Made by a program: the position numbers and the translations under genes. Below, piece by piece: positions 7,748 through 15,019 of a stretch of 41,410 nucleotides of DNA. Source of the DNA: Bacteroidales bacterium (lineage in GTDB: Bacteria > Bacteroidota > Bacteroidia > Bacteroidales > JAGOPY01); the NCBI GenBank assembly GCA_023229505.1, contig JALNZD010000036.1, positions 1-41,410 on the forward strand, given 5' to 3'. Numbering within the stretch: the first letter of the stretch is position 1; each line of letters begins with the position of its first letter. The notes under the pieces are model-generated. The model was not told where the DNA came from and ran no database searches. It was given only the letters and a program-made list of their open reading frames with translations.

Positions 7748-8884
7748 ATGGAAGTCTTGTTCAACAAACCTTATATTACCGGCCGCGAGGTGCATCACCT
7801 TGCCCAGGTAGCCCTGTCAGGAAAATTATCCGGAAATGGGCCCTATACCCGGTTATGCCATGATTTCTTTGAGCAACGGTTTGGATTCAATAAGGTATTT
7901 CTGACCACTTCCTGCACCGACGCATTGGAGATGGCTGCGATACTCTGCAACATACAGCCCGGTGATGAGGTCATCGTGCCCTCATATACTTTCGTATCCA
8001 CAGCCAATGCCTTCATGCTCAGAGGCGCAAAGATCCGGTTTGCCGACACCTGTGAACATTACCCGAATATTAATCCTGACTCCATCAGGGGACTGATCAC
8101 GCCAAAAACCAGGGTAATCCTTGCGGTTCATTATGCCGGCATAGCGTGCGATATGGATGCAATCATGCATCTTGCAAGGCAGCATAACCTGTTTGTCGTT
8201 GAGGATGCCGCCCATGCCATTGATAGTTTCCATCTGGGTAAACCATTAGGAAGCATAGGGCATTTCGGTGCATTTTCATTCCATGAAACCAAGAATATCA
8301 TCAGTGGCGAGGGTGGGATGCTGGTTGTCAATGACAAAAAATTTACCCACAGGGCAGAAATCATCTGGGAAAAAGGTACTGACCGTGCTGCTTTTTCCAG
8401 GGGTGAAGTAAATAAGTATGGATGGAAAGACATTGGCTCCTCTTTCCTCCCTTCAGAGATCACGGCTGCGATGCTTTATGCACAGCTTGAACAGTTCGAT
8501 GAGATTCAAACAAAAAGGAAGAATGTCTGGCATCATTATTTTACCAAACTCAAACCTCTGGAAGAAATGAGGTTAATCAGGTTGCCTTCTCTCCCTGACT
8601 GGGCCACGGTGAACGGGAATATGTTCTTTATGATCACAAAAGACACCAAAGAACGCACTGCTTTGCTTTCTTTTCTGAAAAAAAAGGGGATCAATGCTGT
8701 TTTCCATTACCTGCCTCTTCATTCAAGTGATTTCTTCTACCCAAAACATGATGGCAGAATACTTACTTATACCGACCATTTTTCAGATTGCATCATACGG
8801 CTACCGTTCTATAATGAGATGAAGGAAACTGAAATGAACCATGTAGTTGATTCAATAAAAAAGTTTTATCTTAAGCAGTTGTAA
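7748..8884 (+). CDS. wecE: dTDP-4-amino-4,6-dideoxygalactose transaminase (WecE/RffA family)
   Basis: A 378-residue PLP-dependent aminotransferase of the DegT/DnrJ/EryC1/StrS family. PLP Lys182 lies in SFHETKNIISGEGG. HYAGIACDMD (residues 128-137) and the run from EKGTDR through the VNKYGWKDIGSS and LPSEI stretches closely follow E. coli RffA. The predicted reaction converts TDP-4-keto-6-deoxy-glucose plus glutamate to TDP-4-amino-4,6-dideoxy-galactose in the cytosol, a precursor for surface glycans. The ATG at 7748 gives the family N-terminus; an upstream in-frame ATG at 7706 is rejected. The GNAT at 1068 could acetylate the product, but no RmlA/RmlB genes are present in the window to make the precursor. 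Confidence 0.85.
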   Translation: MEVLFNKPYITGREVHHLAQVALSGKLSGNGPYTRLCHDFFEQRFGFNKVFLTTSCTDALEMAAILCNIQPGDEVIVPSYTFVSTANAFMLRGAKIRFADTCEHYPNINPDSIRGLITPKTRVILAVHYAGIACDMDAIMHLARQHNLFVVEDAAHAIDSFHLGKPLGSIGHFGAFSFHETKNIISGEGGMLVVNDKKFTHRAEIIWEKGTDRAAFSRGEVNKYGWKDIGSSFLPSEITAAMLYAQLEQFDEIQTKRKNVWHHYFTKLKPLEEMRLIRLPSLPDWATVNGNMFFMITKDTKERTALLSFLKKKGINAVFHYLPLHSSDFFYPKHDGRILTYTDHFSDCIIRLPFYNEMKETEMNHVVDSIKKFYLKQL

Positions 8885-8896
8885 AGACGTCTCTAC
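8881..8896. terminator. Small palindrome at a convergent gene junction
   Basis: GTAAAGAC and GTCTCTAC form a near-perfect dyad (one mismatch) around the centre AGACGTCT, overlapping the stop codon of the aminotransferase gene and lying before the convergent TPR gene's end. It could act as a weak two-way terminator or be a remnant of an intergenic palindrome. There is no clear T-run directly after it. Confidence 0.3.
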
Positions 8897-8907
8897 ACAA
8901 CAGTTAG

Positions 8908-8928
8908 ACCTTAAACCTCAAAACTTTT
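8908..8928. repeat. Degenerate 7-base repeat at the end of the TPR gene
   Basis: Three units in phase, ACCTTAA, ACCTCAA and AACTTTT, cover the last codons and stop of the minus-strand TPR gene. Similar units occur upstream of sdhB (19125-19159). Weak by itself; noted because of the recurrence. Confidence 0.35.
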
Positions 8929-10402
8929 CTTTCACCCGCTTTCTGCCTTTCTCCGCCATCTGTTCCACCCCATCGACCGTATGACCAGCATTATAGGTTT
9001 CAAGGCAATGATCATACCATTGCAGGGCTAAAGGATAATTCTTCATCTCCTCATAAATTTTCCCAAGCTGCAATGCTGACCGGGTAGCATAAGTATAAGG
9101 CTGACTTTTACCCTGGTAAAAGACTTTATTATATTCATCAATGGCAAGACCGGGCTTGCCGGTCAACTGAAGAATCCTCCCTTTTCGGTAATGGTACTCC
9201 AGTTGATAGGCAGAATGGCTAAGTAAATCCGGGTTGATCGATATTAAGATGGAATCAGCCTGAGGGAAGTATCCACCATCGCAAAGCAGTCGTGCCTTGA
9301 GCAGGTCGGTATGCGGAATCAGTGTTGAACTACTTTCAAGGATGGCTTCACGGTCACGGACACGAATATCTTGTCCTACTGTCGCGACTTTTGCCTTGTA
9401 CTCCTCATATTTCTGCAAGTTTCCCTCAATAAGGTAATAGTATGAAAGGCGGTTACAGGCATCTTTTTTGTAATCGGGAACGGTGTAGTCGTTCAGAAAA
9501 GCTTCGAGGTAAACCCGGGCATCTTTTTCCAGGTGGTCCAGTTTGGAACGGCCCGTGTTGTAAGAAAGAGCATAAAAATTGACCTGGAGTTCATCCTGGT
9601 GGATTTCTGCCAATAATTTCAGTGCCAGGTCATTTCGGTAAGCAAACAAGGCAGAATTGGCGTACAGGTATTTCACCAGGGTTACATCCAACATTTTTTT
9701 ATCCTGAGAGGCCATAAACTGAAATCCCTTTTCCTCCTGATGGGTAAGCATATAACCGAGGTTGGTCAAAATCACACTTTCTTCGGCAAGGCCTGGAACA
9801 TCTTTGGCTTTGTTTCCATATTCCTTTAATTGATAGATGCCTAATACGGAATCTCCGTTGAACCCAAATAAATCTGTTGCCCAACGCAAAAAGTGAGGAA
9901 TAAAATCAAGGATGATGTTAAAGACTCCGGTGAGCTTCTGGTTTTGCCAGAATTGAGGATACTTTTGACGGTTTTCTTTAATACGTCTATACGAACTCAG
10001 CATCTTGGAAACCCCGCTGATCCGCGTCCCGAACTTTATCTGCGCAAGGCCGGTTTGAAACAGCATTTCGGCCTGCAGCCATGCGTTTTGAGGGGAGCCG
10101 TCGTCCATCAGGTCCATTTGTTTCATCCGCGCCTCATAGCTGTTGATCAGCTTTTCATAGATCTTTTCATCTTCGGTGACAATCAGCTCGATGGATTCGC
10201 AATAATGTTCCAGGTATATTAAATAACCATTTTGTGAGTTCGCTGCTTTTTCCCTCTGCAGGATTTCCCTGGCGGTATTGGTCTGCAGGTCGAGGATCGC
10301 CTGCATCGCATGCTGGCAGTTGGTGTTGTAATCGAAATTCGGAAGGCAGCGGAAAGTGAGAAGACAGAAGACAGAAGACAGAAGACAGAAGCGGGATCTC
10401 AT
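8918..10402 (-). CDS. Secreted TPR-repeat protein of unknown function
   Basis: A 494-residue protein with an N-terminal signal-like segment (residues 1-18, basic start then a Phe/Cys/Leu-rich stretch) followed by LPNFDYNTNCQ, which resembles the mature start of a Bacteroidota TPR family I recall but could not check. The rest is helical with TPR-like pairs, clearest at about residues 400-480 (YHYRKGRILQLTGKPGLA; LQLGKIYEEMKNYPLALQWY). No lipobox is seen. It starts with an ATGA overlap on the upstream TMTC-like gene, so the two are translationally coupled. Oddly, its signal peptide is encoded by a 7-base tandem repeat. Function unknown; a periplasmic scaffold is a reasonable guess. Confidence 0.75.
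   Translation of the reverse strand: MRSRFCLLSSVFCLLTFRCLPNFDYNTNCQHAMQAILDLQTNTAREILQREKAANSQNGYLIYLEHYCESIELIVTEDEKIYEKLINSYEARMKQMDLMDDGSPQNAWLQAEMLFQTGLAQIKFGTRISGVSKMLSSYRRIKENRQKYPQFWQNQKLTGVFNIILDFIPHFLRWATDLFGFNGDSVLGIYQLKEYGNKAKDVPGLAEESVILTNLGYMLTHQEEKGFQFMASQDKKMLDVTLVKYLYANSALFAYRNDLALKLLAEIHQDELQVNFYALSYNTGRSKLDHLEKDARVYLEAFLNDYTVPDYKKDACNRLSYYYLIEGNLQKYEEYKAKVATVGQDIRVRDREAILESSSTLIPHTDLLKARLLCDGGYFPQADSILISINPDLLSHSAYQLEYHYRKGRILQLTGKPGLAIDEYNKVFYQGKSQPYTYATRSALQLGKIYEEMKNYPLALQWYDHCLETYNAGHTVDGVEQMAEKGRKRVKEKF
10360..10391. repeat. 7-base tandem repeat inside a coding start
   Basis: Four exact copies of GAAGACA plus GAAG run through codons 4-15 of the minus-strand TPR gene and encode most of its signal peptide (FCLLSSVFCLL region). 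The same unit occurs between genes at 873-914. Seven is not a multiple of three, so gain or loss of a unit would shift the reading frame. Confidence 0.9.
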
Positions 10403-12399
10403 GGCACTGGTTTTTTCTTCTGCAGATCTTCTGCAAGCTTCCGGTAATAGTTGGATTTCGCCAAATCTCCTTTCATCTGGTAATATTTACTTAGGAAGAT
10501 GGAAGCATCCGGCGGTGCGCCCAGCTCGACAGCCTTCTCATAATACCTGATCCCGCTCAGGGTATCCTTTTGGAAAATAAAGTAATTACCGATATTAACA
10601 TAAGGCAGAGACTCTTTGGGGGCAATCCGCATGATTTCCTGGTTCATCTTAACGGCTTCCTTGAATTCGCCAAGCCCGTAATAAATATTAGCCAGGCGCG
10701 AACGGGTATTGACAGAACCTGAATCAAGGACAAGGCTTTTCTGCAGGAAATCGATAGCACGGGTATAGTCCTTCTTTCCTTCATAGGTTAGTCCGAGATT
10801 AAAATAGGTCATCGGATCATCCGGTTCAATTCTGAGCGTCTTGTTAAAATAATAAATTGCCGTGTCATAATTTTTGTAGACCCGGGAATAGATAATCCCC
10901 AGATTACGGTATGGTGAACTGGCTTCAGGCAGGATCTCTATTGCCCTTTCCCAATGGCCGATGGCTTCTTTCACCAATGGATCGACAAATTTCAAAACAT
11001 TCACAGGTTTGGCGAGTTCACGGTTTACATTTTTCATGATCTCATTAGCGTAGAGGTCGTTACCTTTAAAGGAATCATAGAGGTAGGGCATGTCAGCCTT
11101 ATAAAGGGAATACTCGGTCCGCCATTGCTGGTTCCTGATAAAGGTCTTTGCGGAGTATGGGATGAGGATCAATGTCGTCACACCCAGAATGGCTATTGTT
11201 TTAATTCCCGGGAGCCTTTTTATTGCAGGGTTGTGGAAAAATAACCTGAAAATAAAATACGCGAGTATAAGACTAAAGGCAAAAGAAGGGACGAGAAGGA
11301 ACCTTTCAGCGATGATGCCTGGCACCGGTTTCACCAGGTTGGAGAACAAGAAGATAGAAGTTAGGTAAACCAGGATTGCAAAAGAGAGGATATGCTTTTG
11401 CCGGAGTTTGAGGATGGCATAAATGAGGAGTCCCAGGTGGAAAAGAATAGCAAGGATGACCCAGATGTTGGAAAAATTAATATCCGGGAACAGGTTATAC
11501 CCATAATAGTACCGAAGTGGATGTGGCAAAATCAGCAGGCGCAGGGAATAGTACAGGGTGAAACCGGCGTAAGCAATATGGTTCAGGAAACCTCCTTCAA
11601 CTGAAAGCGGGTTCTCCAGCATCGCCAGGGTCCTGTCATGCGGAGGCAGGTAAAGGAATGGTCCGAAAACCGCCAACAATGAGATCAGCGTGATCAGCAA
11701 TGAGATCCTGATGACCGTTCTGACCTCCAGATCAGTGAAAAAGTAGAGCGATAGCGGGATGATGAAGAAAAATGCTGCTGCCGTGGGTTTTGCCAAAGCT
11801 GAAAGAAAAAACATCCCCATTGCCCAATAGATATGTTTGTTCTTCCCCGTATCGGCATAACGGATGGATTGGTCCAATGCCAGCAAACCAAAGAGCAGCA
11901 TGAAAAGTTCATCCCTGTTTTTCAGGCTGGCGACAACTTCAGTATGGATCGGATGGGCTGCGAATAAAAGGGTTATGATGAATGGAAAAAGATAATGATA
12001 ATCCCGGAGCAGTCGCCTGAGTATTTTAAATAACAAGAGAACAATGATCAGGTAGAACATTACATTGAACAAATGGCTGATATAAGGGTTTTTCCCGAAG
12101 AACTGGTATTCGATGGCAAAGGATGACCGGATTAAAGGCCGGTAACCAAAGCTTTTATTATCTTCCGAAGAATAAAGTGTCGTAAAAATCCTGGGAATGG
12201 CTTTTATCCCCTGTTCGAAATCAGGATTGTTCTTGGCAATGTTATAATCATCCAGGTTATAGTAATTTCTAACGGTATTGATATTAAGGCCAATAGTCAC
12301 AGTGGCAAGGATGAAGATTAAGATCAGGTAGAGGGTTTTGTCGGAAATGCCCGGTTTTAGTGTCTTTTGAACCTGTGGCTTTTGTTTTTTGCTCCCCAT
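10399..12399 (-). CDS. TMTC-like membrane glycosyltransferase with C-terminal TPRs
   Basis: A 666-residue protein. Residues about 20-420 hold many transmembrane helices. The first loop carries LDDYNIAKNN with Asp50 and Asp51, and AAHPIHTEVVASLKNRDEL near residue 150 matches the conserved motif of TMTC/DUF1736 proteins. Residues about 480-660 hold tandem TPRs (YRNLGIIYSRVYKNYDTAIYYF; TYFNLGLTYEGKKDYTRAIDFL). Eukaryotic TMTC proteins are O-mannosyltransferases using a dolichol-phosphate sugar; for bacterial members the donor and acceptor are unknown to me. It likely acts at the outer face of the inner membrane. It is coupled to the downstream TPR protein. A near-consensus -7 element is at 12421-12428 (minus). 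Confidence 0.8.
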   Translation of the reverse strand: MGSKKQKPQVQKTLKPGISDKTLYLILIFILATVTIGLNINTVRNYYNLDDYNIAKNNPDFEQGIKAIPRIFTTLYSSEDNKSFGYRPLIRSSFAIEYQFFGKNPYISHLFNVMFYLIIVLLLFKILRRLLRDYHYLFPFIITLLFAAHPIHTEVVASLKNRDELFMLLFGLLALDQSIRYADTGKNKHIYWAMGMFFLSALAKPTAAAFFFIIPLSLYFFTDLEVRTVIRISLLITLISLLAVFGPFLYLPPHDRTLAMLENPLSVEGGFLNHIAYAGFTLYYSLRLLILPHPLRYYYGYNLFPDINFSNIWVILAILFHLGLLIYAILKLRQKHILSFAILVYLTSIFLFSNLVKPVPGIIAERFLLVPSFAFSLILAYFIFRLFFHNPAIKRLPGIKTIAILGVTTLILIPYSAKTFIRNQQWRTEYSLYKADMPYLYDSFKGNDLYANEIMKNVNRELAKPVNVLKFVDPLVKEAIGHWERAIEILPEASSPYRNLGIIYSRVYKNYDTAIYYFNKTLRIEPDDPMTYFNLGLTYEGKKDYTRAIDFLQKSLVLDSGSVNTRSRLANIYYGLGEFKEAVKMNQEIMRIAPKESLPYVNIGNYFIFQKDTLSGIRYYEKAVELGAPPDASIFLSKYYQMKGDLAKSNYYRKLAEDLQKKKPVP

Positions 12400-12453
12400 C
12401 TTTGGAAATTTTTAAGAGTGCAAAGTAAAGCAATTTAAAGTTAAGAGAATAGC

Positions 12454-12503
12454 ACCGGCACTTTGGCCTGTGCCAGCACATGCCGCCGGTCGGGACGGTT
12501 TTT
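12454..12503. other. GC-rich imperfect hairpin in the intergenic region
   Basis: In the 185-base gap between the TMTC-like gene and the small minus-strand gene, ACCGGC (12454-12459) pairs with GCCGGT (12485-12490), enclosing GGCAC/GTGCC. A T5 run follows on the plus strand. The block stands out from AT-rich flanks. It could be a terminator or a repeat remnant. The rest of the gap shows nothing I recognise. Confidence 0.3.
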
Positions 12504-12584
12504 CATTAGGTTGGTTCACAAAGAGGACTTTTTAAACAGCTTCCAGTACCGGAAAATCCAATAAAAATAAAAGGGAAGCCTGAA

Positions 12585-12866
12585 CTAGTATTGGGCTGCT
12601 TCGTAATTACTGATTGCTGCCTCCAGGCCGTCGATCAACTTTTTGGAAACTTTTCTCGGGTTCTTTTCTTTGATCTTGTTAAGGGCTTTCAGCGCCATTC
12701 CGCCAAATTCGGTTAGACCGGAAGGATTCTTGTCGTAATCAAAGCTGCCGATACACCAGGCCATTTTTGCCTGCAACTCAGCTGTTTCGGGAAGATTCAG
12801 TTTTTCAAGGGTTTCGAGGGCATTCTGGCACTCGTTTCTCAGCCTGTCATTAATTTCATTAGCCAT
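12585..12866 (-). CDS. Small conserved-looking protein of unknown function
   Basis: A 93-residue, mostly helical, cytosolic protein without signal peptide or membrane segment. It has a Lys-rich central part (KALNKIKEKNPRKVSKKL) and ends GLEAAISNYEAAQY. I do not recognise a named domain. A good promoter lies just upstream, codon use looks normal for the window, and no competing ORF covers it, so it is probably real. It is transcribed in the same direction as the peptidase upstream but from its own promoter. Confidence 0.65.
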   Translation of the reverse strand: MANEINDRLRNECQNALETLEKLNLPETAELQAKMAWCIGSFDYDKNPSGLTEFGGMALKALNKIKEKNPRKVSKKLIDGLEAAISNYEAAQY

Positions 12867-12907
12867 ATCTATAAGGATTAATGGTTTATATTATTCTAAA
12901 AAGGCTG

Positions 12908-12938
12908 CAAAAGTACAACTTTTTTTCAAAGTGACAAT
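12908..12938 (-). promoter_or_regulatory. Candidate promoter for the 93-residue protein gene
   Basis: On the minus strand, ATTG (12935-12938, consensus TTTG) is followed after 19 bases by TACTTTTG (12908-12915), an exact TAnnTTTG match. It lies in the short gap after the peptidase stop and would give a leader of about 35 bases. Confidence 0.55.
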
Positions 12939-12940
12939 CA

Positions 12941-14326
12941 TCATCCCATAAGTTTCTCTACCTCATCAACCGTCTTTGGTATGGGTTTTCCCAGAACGCG
13001 ATGGCCATCGGCGGTGACCAGGATATCATCTTCGATCCGTATTCCGCCAAAATCTTTATAAGTTTCGACCTTGTCGTAATTGATATATTCTGTGTGTTTC
13101 CCTTCTTTCCGCCATTGGTCGATGAGGGCGGGGATAAAGTAGCAGCCCGGCTCATCTGTCAGGACGAAGCCTGGTTCAAGCTTTCTGGCAAGACGGAGGA
13201 AAGCCAGGCCGAATTGGTCGCTGCGGCTGACTGTTTTGTCATAGCCTATGAAATTTTCACCAAGCCCTTCCATGTCATGGACATCCAGGCCGAGCATATG
13301 TCCCAGTCCGTGCGGGAAGAAGAGGGAGTGGGCACCTTTGGCTACTGCCTCGTTCACATCGCCTTTCATCAGCCCCAGGTCTTTAAGGCCGGAGGCAATA
13401 GTTTTTGCCGCCAGCAGGTGGATTTCCTTGTAGTAAACACCTGGCTTTATCGCTTTAATAGCCTCCATATTGGCTTTCAGGACGACTTCATAGATCTCTT
13501 TCTGCCGCTGGTTAAATTTACCACCGACCGGGACTGTACGGGTAATATCGCTGGCATAATGCAATGCCGATTCACAACCTGCATCGATAACCATCATCCG
13601 GCCTTCTTTCAGGATATTGCCATGGTAATGGTTATGCAATGTCTGGCCGTCGACGCTTAAAATAACAGGGAACGATACCGGGCCACCATGTGAAATTGCA
13701 ATGCCTTCAATAGCTCCTGCGATCTCTTGTTCGATAACTCCCTGCTTAGCCATCTTCATTCCTGTGGTGTGCATGATATAAGCCACATCCACTGCACGTT
13801 CAATCTCCCTGATCTCCACATCTTCCTTAATAGAGCGCATGCTCACTATACCACGTATCAGTTCTTCGGAAATAAAATTCTTCACGTGCGAATGATGCAC
13901 CCTCAGCAGGCTTTCAAGCCAGACAAGCACTTCGCCGCGATATGGCTTAACAATATGCACTTTTCTGCCTTTCGCCAGGGCGTCTTTCACGAATGCCTCC
14001 AGTTTTGAAAGCGGATCAGTATGTTCAATTCCGGCCTTGGCAGATTGTTCCTTCACCGAGGGTTGGAAACCCATCCATATGATATCGTCCATCTCCACAT
14101 CATTTCCGAAGATATAATCCCGGTTGTTATCCACATCGATAATCCCGGCAAAATCGGGATGGTCAAGGCCGAAATAATAGAGGAAATTGCTGTCCTGCCG
14201 GTAATGGTAGGTGTTGGCGGCATAATTCATGGCTGCTTCGGGGTTGCCGGGCAAAAGAACGATGCCGGAAGAAACGAGCGAGCGGAGCTTATTACGGCGG
14301 GAGGAATAGACTTTTGATTCGAACAT
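12941..14326 (-). CDS. pepP: Xaa-Pro aminopeptidase, M24 family (paralogue 1)
   Basis: A 461-residue aminopeptidase P with the N-terminal domain (about 1-165) and the pita-bread catalytic domain. All five metal ligands are present: Asp248, Asp260, His343 (in PHGLGH), Glu392 (TDEPG) and Glu432 (GGIRIED). It should remove N-terminal residues preceding proline using two Mn or similar ions, in the cytosol. No signal peptide is visible. A second paralogue follows the S23 cassette on the same strand; the pair was probably adjacent before the cassette arrived (inference). The symbol is given by family and is shared with the paralogue. Confidence 0.9.
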   Translation of the reverse strand: MFESKVYSSRRNKLRSLVSSGIVLLPGNPEAAMNYAANTYHYRQDSNFLYYFGLDHPDFAGIIDVDNNRDYIFGNDVEMDDIIWMGFQPSVKEQSAKAGIEHTDPLSKLEAFVKDALAKGRKVHIVKPYRGEVLVWLESLLRVHHSHVKNFISEELIRGIVSMRSIKEDVEIREIERAVDVAYIMHTTGMKMAKQGVIEQEIAGAIEGIAISHGGPVSFPVILSVDGQTLHNHYHGNILKEGRMMVIDAGCESALHYASDITRTVPVGGKFNQRQKEIYEVVLKANMEAIKAIKPGVYYKEIHLLAAKTIASGLKDLGLMKGDVNEAVAKGAHSLFFPHGLGHMLGLDVHDMEGLGENFIGYDKTVSRSDQFGLAFLRLARKLEPGFVLTDEPGCYFIPALIDQWRKEGKHTEYINYDKVETYKDFGGIRIEDDILVTADGHRVLGKPIPKTVDEVEKLMG

Positions 14327-14371
14327 GTTTGAGTGAATTAAGTTAAGATTGTAAAAATAGAGAACTTTCCT

Positions 14372-14465
14372 GAAAGAACGAAAGAGAGAGATCAGATATT
14401 CGATATGCGAGATTTTTAGACCTTATTTCGAATATCTAATATCGTTCTTTCATTCTTTCGTTCTT
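14372..14465. repeat. Left dyad element flanking the S23 gene
   Basis: An imperfect inverted repeat made of 7-base units. The core at 14395-14443 begins GATATTCGATATGCGAG and ends CGAATATCTAATATC. Outer arms are purine-rich on the left (GAACGAAAGA) and the reverse complement on the right. The core is repeated in the same orientation at 14946-14995 with the first 23 and last 19 bases identical. Confidence 0.9.
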
Positions 14466-14522
14466 TTTTTCTTCCCGGGCCGGGTATATTTTTCATTTTA
14501 TCCGATAAACAAATAAAACGCT

Positions 14523-14897
14523 ATGAGAAAGGAAATGGAAAACCGGTTAATCAACTTTGCCGTTGATCTTTTTGAAATGTCGAAGGATCTTAGCAATAGC
14601 TTTGTCGCGACACATCTTGCTAATCAAATACTAAGGTCCTCAACTGGCGCGGCACTGAATTTTGCTGAAGCTCTTTCAGCAGAATCCAGGAAGGATTTTA
14701 TTCATAAAACCAGCATTGTCCTGAAAGAACTCAGGGAGTCCAATGTCAATCTTCGAATTATCTCAAGGATGAAAATCTGTAAGGATGAAATTAGAATAGA
14801 TAATGCCATCCGGGAAAGCGAAGAACTTGTTTCAATTTTTTACAGATCGATTGAAACGGCAAAAAAGAATGCCACTGAAGTCACTAAAGGACGGTGA
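14523..14897 (+). CDS. Four-helix-bundle protein, S23/IVS family
   Basis: A 124-residue protein that matches the 23S rRNA intervening-sequence (TIGR02436-type) family: LINFAVDLFEMSKDLS, ILRSSTGAALNFAEALSAES, the KTSIVLKELRESNVNLRII helix, and a final helix with EELVSIFYRSIETAKK. Relatives include IVS-encoded proteins and the Avd accessory protein of diversity-generating retroelements; the biochemical role of stand-alone members is unclear. No rRNA, reverse transcriptase or template repeat is nearby. It lies on the plus strand between two minus-strand peptidase paralogues, bracketed by two near-identical dyads, which looks like an inserted cassette. A second in-frame ATG at 14535 is an alternative start. 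Confidence 0.85.
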   Translation: MRKEMENRLINFAVDLFEMSKDLSNSFVATHLANQILRSSTGAALNFAEALSAESRKDFIHKTSIVLKELRESNVNLRIISRMKICKDEIRIDNAIRESEELVSIFYRSIETAKKNATEVTKGR

Positions 14898-15019
14898 AGA
14901 AACAATGAAAGAGAAAACTAAAGAGAGAGTGAAAGAGCGATATTTGATATTCGATATGCGAGATTTTTTGTGCCTCATTTCGAATATCTAATATCAAATA
15001 TCTTTCTTTTGCTCTTTCA
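14898..15019. repeat. Right dyad element flanking the S23 gene
   Basis: Second copy of the dyad. The 50-base core is at 14946-14995. GATATTTGATATT (left) pairs perfectly with its complement in the right arm, and TGAAAGAGC forms an outer match. The right arm runs into the coding 3' end of the downstream peptidase gene and contains its stop codon (14994-14996). Confidence 0.9.

Noticed and set aside
10360..10391. CRISPR-like or direct repeats of longer unit
   Set aside because: The unit is 7 bases without spacers; no array of repeats and spacers exists in the window.
8918..10402. TPR protein as a lipoprotein
   Set aside because: The Cys19 context TFRC does not match a lipobox because Arg is next to the Cys.
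13001..13660. A 219-codon open frame antisense to aminopeptidase P
   Set aside because: It is a shadow of the conserved catalytic domain coding region, with no recognisable domain.
14523..14897. Avd accessory gene of a diversity-generating retroelement
   Set aside because: The fold family is related, but there is no reverse transcriptase, no template/variable repeat pair and no target protein gene nearby.
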